A DNA stretch of 42,652 nucleotides from Clostridia bacterium (GCA_017508485.1 JAFVYV010000013.1:1-42652); one strand, 5' to 3'; positions 15,388 to 25,629 are shown, counted from the stretch's first letter. A program made the numbers and translations. The notes: a model not told the origin generated them from the sequence alone.

Positions 15388-15413
15388 AAAGGCACGGAAA
15401 ACCCCGTGCCTTT
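15388..15413. terminator. Terminator between tmcAL and the XRE gene
   Basis: Stem AAAGGCACGG/CCGTGCCTTT (15388-15397 with 15404-15413). It overlaps the stop codon of the convergent XRE gene. It is nearly the same sequence as the terminator at 15922-15949. Confidence 0.88.
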
Positions 15414-15624
15414 AATCTTCTAATCCTAAAAGATAGTCCGTACTTTCTTCAAGCAAAATGCTTATCTTAAACAAAATTTCAACACTTGGTAGATTGTCCC
15501 CTTTTTTCCAGTTTGAAATATTGCTTTCGGCTAAACCTAATTCTTTTGCAAGTTCCTTGCCTGTATAATTACTGTTTTTTAGTGCTTCTGAAAATCTTTT
15601 TGCAAACTTAATTTCTTTATTCAT
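15412..15624 (-). CDS. Small XRE-family repressor-like protein
   Basis: This 70-residue protein is essentially one helix-turn-helix domain (about residues 8-65; TGKELAKELGLAESNISNWKKGDNLPS is the DNA-reading part). It ends in the STDYLLGL motif seen in Cro/CI-type regulators. No separate effector domain is present. No Shine-Dalgarno site is visible, and a TATAAA box about 19 bases before the ATG suggests a very short leader. It is divergent from a second HTH gene at 15726, with operator-like repeats between them. Confidence 0.85.
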   Translation of the reverse strand: MNKEIKFAKRFSEALKNSNYTGKELAKELGLAESNISNWKKGDNLPSVEILFKISILLEESTDYLLGLED

Positions 15625-15627
15625 AAA

Positions 15628-15710
15628 TTCAGTTTAACAAAATTTTATAATTATTTCTTGACTTTTCAGTTTAACTGAAGTATTATATTTTTATCTTCAG
15701 TATAACTGAA
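15628..15710. promoter_or_regulatory. Operator cluster between the divergent XRE genes
   Basis: There are three related sites. TTCAGTTTAACTGAA (15665-15679) is a perfect 7-1-7 palindrome. TTCAGTATAACTGAA (15696-15710) has one mismatch. A half-matched TTCAGTTTAACAAAA (15628-15642) lies next to the start of the minus-strand gene. The two full sites are 31 bp apart centre to centre, about three helical turns. The arrangement fits autoregulation by one or both HTH proteins. Confidence 0.8.
15658..15686 (+). promoter_or_regulatory. SigA-type promoter with operator in its spacer
   Basis: -35 TTGACT (15658-15663), 17 bp, -10 TATTAT (15681-15686). The perfect operator palindrome (15665-15679) fills the spacer. 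It drives the HTH gene at 15726. Confidence 0.85.
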
Positions 15711-15725
15711 CAAAGGAGAATAATT

Positions 15726-15923
15726 ATGCAACAACTAAACACCAAACCTATTTTAAATTATTTAGAAAAAAACAATCTATCTAAAACGGATTTTTGCAAA
15801 AAGTGTAATATTTCTTTACAAACTTTAAATAATATACTAACTGGCAAAAATTTTAAGTTCAAAACTCTTTTTAAAATTGCAAGGCAAATTGATTGTTATA
15901 TTAAAGATTTTTTTAATGATTAA
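15726..15923 (+). CDS. Small XRE-like HTH protein
   Basis: This 65-residue protein consists of a single HTH domain (LSKTDFCKKCNISLQTLNNILTGKNFKFK, about residues 18-46) with an acidic C-terminal end. It has an AAAGGAG site ten bases before the ATG. It is divergent from the XRE gene at 15412 and is followed by a strong terminator. The lysine- and asparagine-rich composition is a little more AT-biased than neighbouring enzymes. It could be an antirepressor or second repressor in a two-state switch. No cargo gene is attached, and the regulated targets are unknown. Confidence 0.78.
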   Translation: MQQLNTKPILNYLEKNNLSKTDFCKKCNISLQTLNNILTGKNFKFKTLFKIARQIDCYIKDFFND

Positions 15924-15949
15924 AAGGCACGGAAAAATCCGTGCCTTTT
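15922..15949. terminator. Bidirectional terminator after the HTH gene
   Basis: Stem AAAAGGCACGG/CCGTGCCTTTT (15922-15932 with 15939-15949), loop AAAAAT. It shares a 15-base identical left arm with the terminator at 15387-15401. Confidence 0.9.
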
Positions 15950-15950
15950 G

Positions 15951-16415
15951 TTAAAATATATTTACTATTTTTGTTGTAATTGTGCCGTTATGAAGCACCA
16001 TATAGCAATAACTCATATCGCCGTATCTTGTCATTGAGCCTGGGTTTATAAAGTGCTTTCCGTTATAACTTTCCACCCTTGCTTCGTGCGTGTGGCCGTA
16101 AAGGGCAATATCAATATTGTTTTCTAACATATATAAGTTTAGGTTTGTTAAGCCTTGCTTTACGCTATATTTATGACCGTGCGTTAGCAAAATTTTAAAC
16201 CCTTCTACTTCTAAAATTTCTTCTTCCATTTTTCCACCGTCACAGTTGCCGTTTACTGCGTGGACTTTTTGTGGATATTGAAGGGCAATTTCTTTAATAT
16301 CGCTTTTATGGTCGCCAAGGTGAATAACAAAGTCCGTTTCACCTATAATTTCTTTTAGCCTTCTTATAGCCGTAATATTGCCGTGCGTGTCTGATAAAAT
16401 TATAAAAGTTTTCAT
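15951..16415 (-). CDS. YfcE/MJ0936-family phosphodiesterase
   Basis: This 154-residue cytosolic metallophosphoesterase has the family's compact order of ligand motifs: LSDTHGN (8-14), HLGDH, VNGNCDG, THGHKYSVKQG, GHTHEAR and FINPGSMT. Related proteins hydrolyse phosphodiester substrates in vitro, and the physiological substrate is not established. Its start overlaps the rdgB stop by four bases (ATGA). It ends the ksgA-bdh-rdgB-yfcE unit. Confidence 0.92.
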   Translation of the reverse strand: MKTFIILSDTHGNITAIRRLKEIIGETDFVIHLGDHKSDIKEIALQYPQKVHAVNGNCDGGKMEEEILEVEGFKILLTHGHKYSVKQGLTNLNLYMLENNIDIALYGHTHEARVESYNGKHFINPGSMTRYGDMSYCYMVLHNGTITTKIVNIF

Positions 16416-16981
16416 TTTAATTTTTCTAATAAATTTTTAAGTGCTCTTGCACGGTGGCTTATAGTGTTCTTTTCTTCATCACTAGCAATACCTAATGATT
16501 TTTGTAGGTCGTAACTATAAAAAATAGGGTCGTAGCCAAAGCCGTTTTCCCCTTCCGCTTTAAGTAAAATTTCCCCTTCAGTTTCGCCGTAGGCAGAAAT
16601 AATTTCGCCCGTTGTTTTATATAAAACTAAAGCGCAACAAAACTTTGCCTTTCTGTTTTTAACGCCTTCTAAATTCTTTAATAACTTTTCGTTATTCTTT
16701 TCGTTAGTACCTTCTTCGCTATATCTTGCGCTATAAATACCAGGTTCGCCGTTTAACGCGTCAACACTTATACCACTATCGTCGGCAAGTGCGTCAACAC
16801 CTAAAGCCATTGATACCGTTTTTGCTTTAATAAGTGCGTTTTCGTAAAAAGTAGCGCCGTCTTCAACTATATCGCCAGAAAAACCTGCTTCCTTTTGAGA
16901 GATTACTTGGTAATCAGTTAGCATTGTGCTAATTTCCCTTACCTTATCTTTATTGCCGGTTGCAACTACTATCTTTTTCAT
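16412..16981 (-). CDS. rdgB: dITP/XTP pyrophosphatase (RdgB/HAM1)
   Basis: This 189-residue enzyme hydrolyses non-canonical purine nucleoside triphosphates (dITP, ITP, XTP), keeping them out of DNA and RNA. Family motifs are VVATGNKDKVREI at the N-terminus, LADDSGISVDALNGEPGIYSAR (about 64-85), GFGYDPIFY and ISHRARAL. It overlaps both neighbours by four bases, typical for the rdgB-yfcE pair in Bacillota. Confidence 0.96.
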   Translation of the reverse strand: MKKIVVATGNKDKVREISTMLTDYQVISQKEAGFSGDIVEDGATFYENALIKAKTVSMALGVDALADDSGISVDALNGEPGIYSARYSEEGTNEKNNEKLLKNLEGVKNRKAKFCCALVLYKTTGEIISAYGETEGEILLKAEGENGFGYDPIFYSYDLQKSLGIASDEEKNTISHRARALKNLLEKLK

Positions 16982-18138
16982 AAAGCACTCCTTAAAATGT
17001 TTAGTACGTCTTGTTTGTCAAACGGAACGAAACGGCGTTCGTTTGCCGTTATATTTAAATTTTCTACAATTTCGTTAAAGTGTCTGTCATCAACACCAAC
17101 TTCGCTAAATTTTAACGGTGCGCCGATAAGTTTAAAAAAGTTTTTGAATTCTTCTATCGTTTGTTTAGCAACTTCCATTTTTGGTAGGTTTTTGTCAATA
17201 CCAAAAACTTCTACGCCAAGCCTATAAAAAGGTTCTACCCTTTGTTCATTTAACACGTATTCCATCCAATGTGGCATTAAAATTGAAAAGGTTAAGCCGT
17301 GCGTTAAGCCGTAATAGTGTGTTATAGGGTGGCTTATCACGTGGAAGGTCCACGCGTGTGGTTTGCCGTGTGCTATTACGCCGTTTATTGCGTAAGTGCT
17401 TGCCCAGGCTAGGTTTGCTTTTGCTTCGTAATTTGTTGGGTCAGTTAGTAAAACTTTGCCGTATTTTATACAAGTTTTTATTATACTAATTGAAAACCCG
17501 TCAAGTAGATAACTGTCCCTTTCTAAAGAAAAATAGTCTTCTAAAGTGTGTGAAATTATATCTACCACACCTGCAATTAGGTGGATTTTTGGCACGGAAT
17601 TTGTAAAAGTTGGGTCTATTATTGAACAAACTGGGTGCGCCGTTATGGTTGATTGTTTTAACTTTAATTTTTTGTTAGTCATAACGGAAACGGCGTTCAT
17701 TTCACTACCAGTTGCCGACAAGGTTGTAACGGTAAATACAGGTAAAAGGGCGTAGTTTCTTTCCCCCTTTTTCATAATTTCCCACGGGTCAGAATACTCT
17801 TTGTTAACCCCTGCTGAAATTACTTTTGCCGTGTCTATTACAGAACCTCCACCGACTGCTAAAATGCCGGTTAAATTATGTTCTCTACAAATTTTTACCC
17901 CTTCGTCTACGCTTTCAATATCAGGGTTTGGAGAGATGTTCGTTAGTTCTTTGTAAAAAATATTATTTTCTTTTAAGCCTAAAATAATTTGGTCGTATAT
18001 GCCGTTATTTTTTATACTTCCAGAGCCGTAGCAAAGTAAAACTCTGTCCGTTTTGTTTAGAATTTCACTCCATAACTCTTTTAAGGTGTCTTTACCAAAA
18101 TATACTTTAGTTTTGATGTCAAAAATAAAATTATCCAT
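16978..18138 (-). CDS. Iron-containing alcohol dehydrogenase (butanol dehydrogenase-like, YugJ/BdhA)
   Basis: This 386-residue NAD(P)H-dependent group III alcohol dehydrogenase has a dinucleotide-binding loop AVGGGSVIDTAKVI (about residues 95-108). The metal ligands lie in GVVDIISHTLEDYF (Asp and His) and in HVISHPITHYYGLTHGLTFSILMPHW (two His). The N-terminus FDIKTKVYFGKDTLKEL matches the BdhA/YugJ branch, which reduces aldehydes such as butyraldehyde. The specific substrate is uncertain. It lies four bases downstream of ksgA in a mixed unit. Confidence 0.92.
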   Translation of the reverse strand: MDNFIFDIKTKVYFGKDTLKELWSEILNKTDRVLLCYGSGSIKNNGIYDQIILGLKENNIFYKELTNISPNPDIESVDEGVKICREHNLTGILAVGGGSVIDTAKVISAGVNKEYSDPWEIMKKGERNYALLPVFTVTTLSATGSEMNAVSVMTNKKLKLKQSTITAHPVCSIIDPTFTNSVPKIHLIAGVVDIISHTLEDYFSLERDSYLLDGFSISIIKTCIKYGKVLLTDPTNYEAKANLAWASTYAINGVIAHGKPHAWTFHVISHPITHYYGLTHGLTFSILMPHWMEYVLNEQRVEPFYRLGVEVFGIDKNLPKMEVAKQTIEEFKNFFKLIGAPLKFSEVGVDDRHFNEIVENLNITANERRFVPFDKQDVLNILRSAL

Positions 18139-18141
18139 TTT

Positions 18142-18978
18142 TTAACCTTTAACTTCTTCTATCACTTTTGAAAGTTCAATAAACTTTTCAACTGAAAGGG
18201 TTTCTCCCCTTTTTTCCTTTTCAATACCGGCTTTTTGTAAAATGCCGTCTGCAACTTCCCTACTAAACTTAAAATAGTTCATTAAGTTATTAGATAAGGT
18301 CTTTCTTCTATTATTAAAAGCGCACCTTATTGTGTCCCTTAAAACTTCTTTATTAAACGTGCCGAACTTTTCCCTATCCATATCAATTCTAACTACTGCA
18401 GAATCAACTTTAGGGCGTGGCGTGAACATTTCTTTAGGAACACGCTTGATTATTTTTGCGTTTGCAACAGAGCCGATTGAAACGGTTATTGCGCCGTAAT
18501 CTTCCGTATTTTCTTTTGAAACAAGCCTTTTAGCAACTTCTTCTTGTACCATTATGGTTAGGCTTTTTACCTTTTTTGCCTTTTCAATAAAGTTCATTAA
18601 GATAGGTGTTGTTATATAATATGGTAGGTTTGCTACCACAAAATAATCGTCCCCTACCTTTTTTTCTAAAAGGTCTAACTTTTCCTTCATAATGTCAAGA
18701 TAGGTTATTTCTATATTGTCTAAACCCGATAAGTTTTCATCTAAAACGGGTTTTAGACTTCTATCAATTTCATATCCGTAAACCTTTTTTGCCTTTTTTG
18801 CAAGTGCTTTAGTTAATGCCCCTGCGCCTAAGCCTATTTCTAAAACGGTGGTAGTTTCATCAACACCTGCAAGGGTTACGATACTATCAAGTAGGTTTGT
18901 GTCCGTTAAAAAGTTTTGACCAAGTGACTTTTTAAATGAAAAGTTGTGTTTTATAATTTGACTTTTTAAATCTTCCAT
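18142..18978 (-). CDS. rsmA: 16S rRNA dimethyladenosine transferase
   Basis: This 278-residue SAM-dependent methyltransferase (KsgA) dimethylates two adjacent adenines in the 3'-terminal hairpin of 16S rRNA during small-subunit maturation. The landmarks are FKKSLGQNFLTD, the SAM-binding VLEIGLGAGALTKAL (about 45-59), the catalytic NLPYYITTPI (about 117-126) and FTPRPKVDSAVV. It probably begins a new unit after the terminator at 19075-19104. A possible promoter is at 19006-19034. The start has only a weak ribosome binding site. Confidence 0.97.
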   Translation of the reverse strand: MEDLKSQIIKHNFSFKKSLGQNFLTDTNLLDSIVTLAGVDETTTVLEIGLGAGALTKALAKKAKKVYGYEIDRSLKPVLDENLSGLDNIEITYLDIMKEKLDLLEKKVGDDYFVVANLPYYITTPILMNFIEKAKKVKSLTIMVQEEVAKRLVSKENTEDYGAITVSIGSVANAKIIKRVPKEMFTPRPKVDSAVVRIDMDREKFGTFNKEVLRDTIRCAFNNRRKTLSNNLMNYFKFSREVADGILQKAGIEKEKRGETLSVEKFIELSKVIEEVKG

Positions 18979-19005
18979 AATTTTTTACTTTTTTTGTATA
19001 TTTTA

Positions 19006-19034
19006 TTTTTATTTACTAACACTATTATTGTAAA
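19006..19034 (-). promoter_or_regulatory. Possible promoter of the rsmA unit
   Basis: Minus strand: -35 TTTACA (19034-19029), 17 bp, -10 TAAAAA (19011-19006). The -10 box is poor, so this is tentative. Confidence 0.4.
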
Positions 19035-19074
19035 GAGAAATCTTTACGAACTAAATCATTTACCAATGATAATT

Positions 19075-19104
19075 AAAAAAATGCAAGGCGACTATTCGGC
19101 TTGC
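19075..19104 (-). terminator. Terminator after the radical SAM gene
   Basis: Stem GCAAG-x-CGA/TCG-x-CTTGC (19083-19091 with 19096-19104) has one G.G mismatch and is followed on the minus strand by a T run (19081-19075). It separates metG-tatD-rSAM from rsmA. Confidence 0.8.
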
Positions 19105-19113
19105 GTTTTTTTG

Positions 19114-19710
19114 TTAACTATTTTCTATAAAAGTTCTTATATATAGTGGAACACCTATTTTTTTAGAAAGTTCTTTGCAACTTTCAATCTTTTCGTCCCC
19201 TATTACGTCAACTATTGATAACACCGTGTCAATACCTGCGTTTTTGCATTTTACGGCAAAATCAAGTAGGGCGTCAAACGCACTTTCGCCATAAACTGAT
19301 AAACAAAGCGCTTGATATTCTTCTTTAGTCGGTGCGTTTAGGCTAACGTTAATTTTATCAATTAACCCTTTTAAGTCGGTAGTTATATCTCTTTTATTTA
19401 TTAAATTGCCTTGACCGTTTGTGTTAATTCTTAAAATATAACCTTTCTTTTTTAGTTCTTTTGCAACTTCTACTAAAACTTCTATTTTATAAGTTGGCTC
19501 TCCAAAACCACAAAATACAATTTCTTTGTACTTCTTTTCATAGTTAATTGCATCTAAAACGTCTTTTGCAGTTGGCTCAGTTTCAAGCCAAAGTTTGTTG
19601 CCAAAATAACTTTCTTTACCGTTTCTAACGCAAAAAGTACAAGCATTTGAACACTTGTTGGTTAGGTTTATATATAAGTTGTCGTCAATTTCGTAAACGT
19701 AAGTATTCAT
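19114..19710 (-). CDS. Radical SAM protein, TatD-associated type
   Basis: This small 198-residue radical SAM enzyme has the cluster motif CSNACTFC (C20, C24, C27) and the downstream glycine-rich FCGFGEPTY (about 66-74). It lacks a C-terminal auxiliary cluster domain. A family described as TatD-linked radical SAM proteins has this size and location. The four-base overlap with tatD (19707-19710) supports that assignment. The reaction is not known to me. It occupies the position that the 5S-maturase gene rnmV often has between tatD and rsmA in Bacillota. Confidence 0.88.
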   Translation of the reverse strand: MNTYVYEIDDNLYINLTNKCSNACTFCVRNGKESYFGNKLWLETEPTAKDVLDAINYEKKYKEIVFCGFGEPTYKIEVLVEVAKELKKKGYILRINTNGQGNLINKRDITTDLKGLIDKINVSLNAPTKEEYQALCLSVYGESAFDALLDFAVKCKNAGIDTVLSIVDVIGDEKIESCKELSKKIGVPLYIRTFIENS

Positions 19711-20474
19711 AGTTTTGTAAATACCCTTTTGCTATTTTCCTTTACTTTGTGTGAAAACTCTATTAAGTCTTCATTTCTTAAAGCGCTTAAAAATTTTGTA
19801 ACTAACGGTACGCGCTTTGGCTCATTTCTTTCTCCCCTAAACGGCATTGGAGATAGATAAGGACTGTCCTTTTCAGTTAAAATTCTATCATCTGGAACAA
19901 ATAATGCAACTTCCGTTAGGTTTTTTGCGTTCTTAAAAGTAACCGTTCCTGAAAAGGAAATATAAAGCCCTAAATCAAGATATTCTTTTGCCATTTCCTT
20001 GCTACCTGAGTAGCAGTGCATTATACCACCGTAAGTTAGTTTTGACTTGTTTTGTTTTAGTATGTTTAAGGTGTCAAAACTTGCGTCACGGGTGTGAACT
20101 ACTATAGGTAGTTTTAGACTATTTGCTAGTTCAATTTGCTTTATAAAAGCAGTTTGTTGACCTTCTTTACTAAACCCTTCGTAGTGGTAGTCAAGCCCTA
20201 TTTCCCCTATTCCTAAACACTTTTGGTGGTTAGATAAAAGGGTTAGTTCTTGCAAAAAGTCGTCCGTTACTTCCTTTTCATCATCAGGATGAGCGCCTAC
20301 AGTAAAGTACACTTCCTTGTACTTATCTGCTAAAACTTGCCCCTTTTTTGATGATTTTAGGTCGTACCCTGCGTTTATAACGTAATCAACTTGTTCAGCC
20401 TTAAAAGAATTTACCACTTCATCTATGCTTTCATACTTTTCATCGTTTAAGTGGCAATGTACGTCAATAAACAT
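19707..20474 (-). CDS. tatD: TatD-family metal-dependent hydrolase / DNase
   Basis: This 255-residue TIM-barrel amidohydrolase-fold nuclease has the metal ligands in FIDVHCHLND (H6, H8), IGEIGLDYHY, VVHTRDA, MHCYSGS and TEKDSPYLSP (the usual form is ETDSPYLAP). TatD proteins have 3'-5' DNase activity. It overlaps the metG stop by one base (TAATG) and the radical SAM gene by four, so translation of the three is probably coupled. Confidence 0.96.
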   Translation of the reverse strand: MFIDVHCHLNDEKYESIDEVVNSFKAEQVDYVINAGYDLKSSKKGQVLADKYKEVYFTVGAHPDDEKEVTDDFLQELTLLSNHQKCLGIGEIGLDYHYEGFSKEGQQTAFIKQIELANSLKLPIVVHTRDASFDTLNILKQNKSKLTYGGIMHCYSGSKEMAKEYLDLGLYISFSGTVTFKNAKNLTEVALFVPDDRILTEKDSPYLSPMPFRGERNEPKRVPLVTKFLSALRNEDLIEFSHKVKENSKRVFTKL

Positions 20475-22423
20475 TAAAAAATCTCGCTTCCGTCTTCAAT
20501 ATCTCTTTCAGGTGAAATTAGTGAAAGTTTGCCTTCTGCGTTTTCTGCACAAACTATCATACCTTCACTTAAAATTCCACGAAGTTTAACTGGTTTTAAG
20601 TTGGTTATCATAACAATTTTTTTGCCAACCATTTCTTCAGGGGTGTAGGCTTTTGCAATACCGCTTACTACCGTTCTTGTTTCTTCCCCTAGTTTTACCG
20701 TTAGTTTTAATAGTTTATCTGCCTTTTCAACCTTTTCACAAGCAGTTACTAACGCAACTTTTAGTTCTATCTTATCAAAGTCAGGGAACTCTATTTGTGC
20801 TTTACCCTTCTTTTCTTCTTTAACTTCTTTAACTTCTAAAGCCTTGCTTCTTTCTTCTACCATTTTGTTAACCTTTTCCATAATTTCTTTAGTGTCTAAT
20901 CTCATAAATAAGATGTCTGCTTTTTCCACTACTTTCGTTCCGTTTTCATATAAACCGAACTTTTCAATATCATCATAATTTCTTAAAGTAGTTCCTAACA
21001 TTTCTACCGTTTTTAAGGCAGTTTTTGGCATAAATGGTTCAATTAAACTTGCGCCGATAACTATAGTTTCCGTTAAGTTATATAAAACTGTTTTTAGTCT
21101 ATCTAACTTACTTTCATCTTTAGCAAGTACCCAAGGTGCAGTTTCATCAACGTATTTGTTTGCACGTCTAAATAATGACATAACTTCATTAATAGCATCG
21201 GCAATTTTAAATTCGCTAATCTTCTTTTCTACCTTTTTATAACAAGCAGTTGCAATATTAATTAAATCGCCATCAACTTCTTCAGTTACCCCTTTATTTT
21301 CAACTACGCCACCAAAGTATTTGTTGCTCATAGCGATTGTTCTTGAAACAAGGTTACCGAATACGTTTGCTAAATCACTATTAACTTTATCAATTATCAT
21401 TTCCCAACCGATAAGTCCGTCGTTGTCTTCAGGCATTTCAGAAAGTACGTAATATCTAACTGCGTCAACGCCAAAGAAATTAACTAAGTCGTCAGCATAC
21501 ATAACGTTGCCTTTACTCTTACTCATCTTTCCACCGTCTTGAAGTAACCAACCGTGGCCGTAAACCTTTTCAGGTAGTGGAATATCTAAAGCCATTAAGA
21601 ATATTGGCCAGTAGATAGTATGAAATCTAACAATATCTTTACCGATAACGTGAACGTTTGCCGGCCAGTATTTTTTATATAAATCGTCGTGGTTGCCGTC
21701 TAAATCGTAACCGATACCCGTGATGTAGTTTGTTAACGCATCAAGCCATACGTAAACAACGTGTTTAGGGTCAAAGTCAACGGGAATTCCCCACTTAAAC
21801 GAACTTCTTGATACGCAAAGGTCTTGTAAACCTGGTTTTAAGAAGTTGTTTAACATTTCGTTCTTTCTTGAAACAGGTAAAATAAATTCAGGGTGGTCTT
21901 CGTAATACTTAATTAAACGGTCGGCATACTTACTCATTTTGAAGAAGTAGGCTTCTTCCTTTGCCTTAACTACTTCTCTACCACAGTCAGGGCATTTGCC
22001 ATCAATAAGTTGACTGTCCGTCCAGAAAGATTCACAAGGAGTGCAGTAGTGCCCTTCATAAGCACCCTTATAAATATCCCCTTGTTCGTAAAGTTTTTTG
22101 AAGATTTTTTGAACTTGCTTTTCGTGATAACTATCAGTCGTTCTCATAAACTTATCGTATGAAACGTCAACCAAGTCCCAAAGATTTTTAATACCACCTG
22201 CAACTTCATCAACAAATTCTTGTGGATTTTTGTTAACTAATTTTGCCTTTTCTTCAATTTTTTGACCGTGTTCATCAGTACCCGTTTGAAAGAATACGTC
22301 ATAACCGTCACGGCGCTTAAACCTTGCAATACTGTCCGTTAAAATTGCTTCGTAAGTGTTGCCGATATGTGGCTTGCCTGAAGTATAAGCAATTGCAGTA
22401 GTTATATAATATTTACCCTTCAT
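20474..22423 (-). CDS. metG: Methionyl-tRNA synthetase with C-terminal tRNA-binding domain
   Basis: This 649-residue enzyme charges tRNA-Met. The HIGH-type motif is KPHIGNTYEA (about 15-24), the four-cysteine zinc knuckle is CTPCESFWTDSQLIDGKCPDC (about 127-147, broken here only for description), and the KMSKS motif is in KMSKSKGNV (about 300-308). The last 110 residues form an EMAP/Trbp111-type OB-fold that helps bind tRNA. I start at the ATG at 22423 (AAAGGAGCG upstream). The frame extending to 22471 adds residues not found in the family. No T-box leader is visible. Promoter at 22494-22522. Confidence 0.97.
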   Translation of the reverse strand: MKGKYYITTAIAYTSGKPHIGNTYEAILTDSIARFKRRDGYDVFFQTGTDEHGQKIEEKAKLVNKNPQEFVDEVAGGIKNLWDLVDVSYDKFMRTTDSYHEKQVQKIFKKLYEQGDIYKGAYEGHYCTPCESFWTDSQLIDGKCPDCGREVVKAKEEAYFFKMSKYADRLIKYYEDHPEFILPVSRKNEMLNNFLKPGLQDLCVSRSSFKWGIPVDFDPKHVVYVWLDALTNYITGIGYDLDGNHDDLYKKYWPANVHVIGKDIVRFHTIYWPIFLMALDIPLPEKVYGHGWLLQDGGKMSKSKGNVMYADDLVNFFGVDAVRYYVLSEMPEDNDGLIGWEMIIDKVNSDLANVFGNLVSRTIAMSNKYFGGVVENKGVTEEVDGDLINIATACYKKVEKKISEFKIADAINEVMSLFRRANKYVDETAPWVLAKDESKLDRLKTVLYNLTETIVIGASLIEPFMPKTALKTVEMLGTTLRNYDDIEKFGLYENGTKVVEKADILFMRLDTKEIMEKVNKMVEERSKALEVKEVKEEKKGKAQIEFPDFDKIELKVALVTACEKVEKADKLLKLTVKLGEETRTVVSGIAKAYTPEEMVGKKIVMITNLKPVKLRGILSEGMIVCAENAEGKLSLISPERDIEDGSEIF

Positions 22424-22493
22424 AGAACGCTCCTTTATAGATAATTTTAAGTTTAAAAACTTAAAACCCATACTTTTCCATTATTCACATAAT

Positions 22494-22522
22494 ATTTTAA
22501 TATATTTACCAAAAAAAGTAAA
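22494..22522 (-). promoter_or_regulatory. SigA-type promoter of metG-tatD-rSAM
   Basis: Minus strand: -35 TTTACT (22522-22517), 17 bp, -10 TAAAAT (22499-22494). Confidence 0.7.
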
Positions 22523-22555
22523 CATAATTATTAAAATTTAAGCATAAAGTTTAGT

Positions 22556-23107
22556 ATGAATTTGGTTTTTACCTTGGTTTTTTTAGCATCTACTATATTT
22601 TTGTGTTTTATTTCGCCAGATACCGTGCTTTCTTCAATGCTAACTGGTGGCGAAAAGGCGCTTACCCTATCTTTACAGGTTGTCACCGTTTACGCCGTTT
22701 GGCTTGGCGTTTTTGAAATTATGGATAGAAGTGGGCTTTCTCAAAAAATTGCTAAATGGCTTAAGCCCTTTATTAGATTTTTGTTTGGCGACGTTTCTAA
22801 GGAAGCAAACGAATATATGACCTTAAACATTTCAGCAAACCTTTTAGGTATGAGTGGTGGCACAACCCCTATGGGTATCAAGTCCGTTTTAGCGCTTGAA
22901 AAAGATAAAAATTCTTACTACGCTATCGTTATGTTTTTCGTTATAAACGCAACGAGTGTGCAACTGATACCATCTTCCATTTTGGCACTTAGAACAAGCC
23001 TTGGCTCTATATCTCCAAGCGATATTATTTTGCCTACTATTTTGGCAACTTTAGTTTCTTCAATAGTCGGTATTCTTTTAGTTAAAATTTTTGTTAGGAA
23101 AAAGTAA
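22556..23107 (+). CDS. spmA: Spore maturation protein A
   Basis: This 183-residue integral membrane protein of the nucleoside-recognition (Gate) family has hydrophobic segments near 3-22, 35-55, 90-110, 120-145 and 155-180, and the family motif NISANLLGMSGGTTPMGIKS (about 91-110). In Bacillus, SpmA with SpmB is needed for full dehydration of the spore core. The ribosome binding site is weak. The stop overlaps the spmB start by one base. Its presence supports an endospore-forming host. Confidence 0.95.
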   Translation: MNLVFTLVFLASTIFLCFISPDTVLSSMLTGGEKALTLSLQVVTVYAVWLGVFEIMDRSGLSQKIAKWLKPFIRFLFGDVSKEANEYMTLNISANLLGMSGGTTPMGIKSVLALEKDKNSYYAIVMFFVINATSVQLIPSSILALRTSLGSISPSDIILPTILATLVSSIVGILLVKIFVRKK

Positions 23108-23613
23108 TGTCCAGTTTTTTTATTCCAATTTTGTTTTTAGCCGTGTTTATTTACGGTTTAGTTAAAAAGGTCAAGCCGTACGACGCTTTTACTGAAGGGG
23201 CAAAAGGCGCAATACCTTTCGTTACCACCTTATTTCCCTTTTTAGTTAGCATTTTTGTTTTGACTGAACTTTTTGATAAAAGTGGGCTTTCCGATATGCT
23301 TGTAAACTTTTTAGCGCCATTTTTTAAGATTTTTGGCGTACCTAAAGAACTTTGCAAACTGCTACTTGTAAAGCCTTTTTCGGGTAGTGGTTCACTTGCA
23401 GTCGTTAGCGATATTTATTTGACTTACGGTGTGGATAGTTATTTAAGTAGGTGCGCTTCAGTTATTTACGGTAGTAGTGAAACGGTCTTTTATATTGCCG
23501 CAGTTTACTTTGCAAAAGCAAAAACAAAAAAACTGCTTACGCCTATTATAATATCTTTAGTGGCGTCCTTTTTTTCTTCCGTTTTTGCCTGTTTTATATG
23601 TTTGGTGTTATAA
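23107..23613 (+). CDS. spmB: Spore maturation protein B
   Basis: This 168-residue partner of SpmA is also a Gate-family membrane protein, with about four transmembrane segments and the conserved KPFSGSGSLAVVSDI (about 89-103) and IYGSSETVFYIAAVYF (about 120-135). It is translationally coupled to spmA (TAATG). A strong terminator follows at 23614-23642. Confidence 0.95.
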   Translation: MSSFFIPILFLAVFIYGLVKKVKPYDAFTEGAKGAIPFVTTLFPFLVSIFVLTELFDKSGLSDMLVNFLAPFFKIFGVPKELCKLLLVKPFSGSGSLAVVSDIYLTYGVDSYLSRCASVIYGSSETVFYIAAVYFAKAKTKKLLTPIIISLVASFFSSVFACFICLVL

Positions 23614-23642
23614 AAAAAGCCGAGTGTTAAACTCGGCTTTTT
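23614..23642. terminator. Bidirectional terminator between spmB and guaB
   Basis: Stem AAAAAGCCGAGT/ACTCGGCTTTTT with loop GTTAA. Confidence 0.92.
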
Positions 23643-23655
23643 ATTAACTATAAGA

Positions 23656-25574
<1,919 letters not shown>

Positions 25575-25600
25575 TTTTACTTCCACAAATTATTTTTTCT

Positions 25601-25629
25601 ATTTTACCAAACAAATGCAAAAAAATCAA
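25601..25629 (-). promoter_or_regulatory. SigA-type promoter of the 25122 gene and guaB
   Basis: Minus strand: -35 TTGATT (25629-25624), 17 bp, -10 TAAAAT (25606-25601). Confidence 0.75.
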
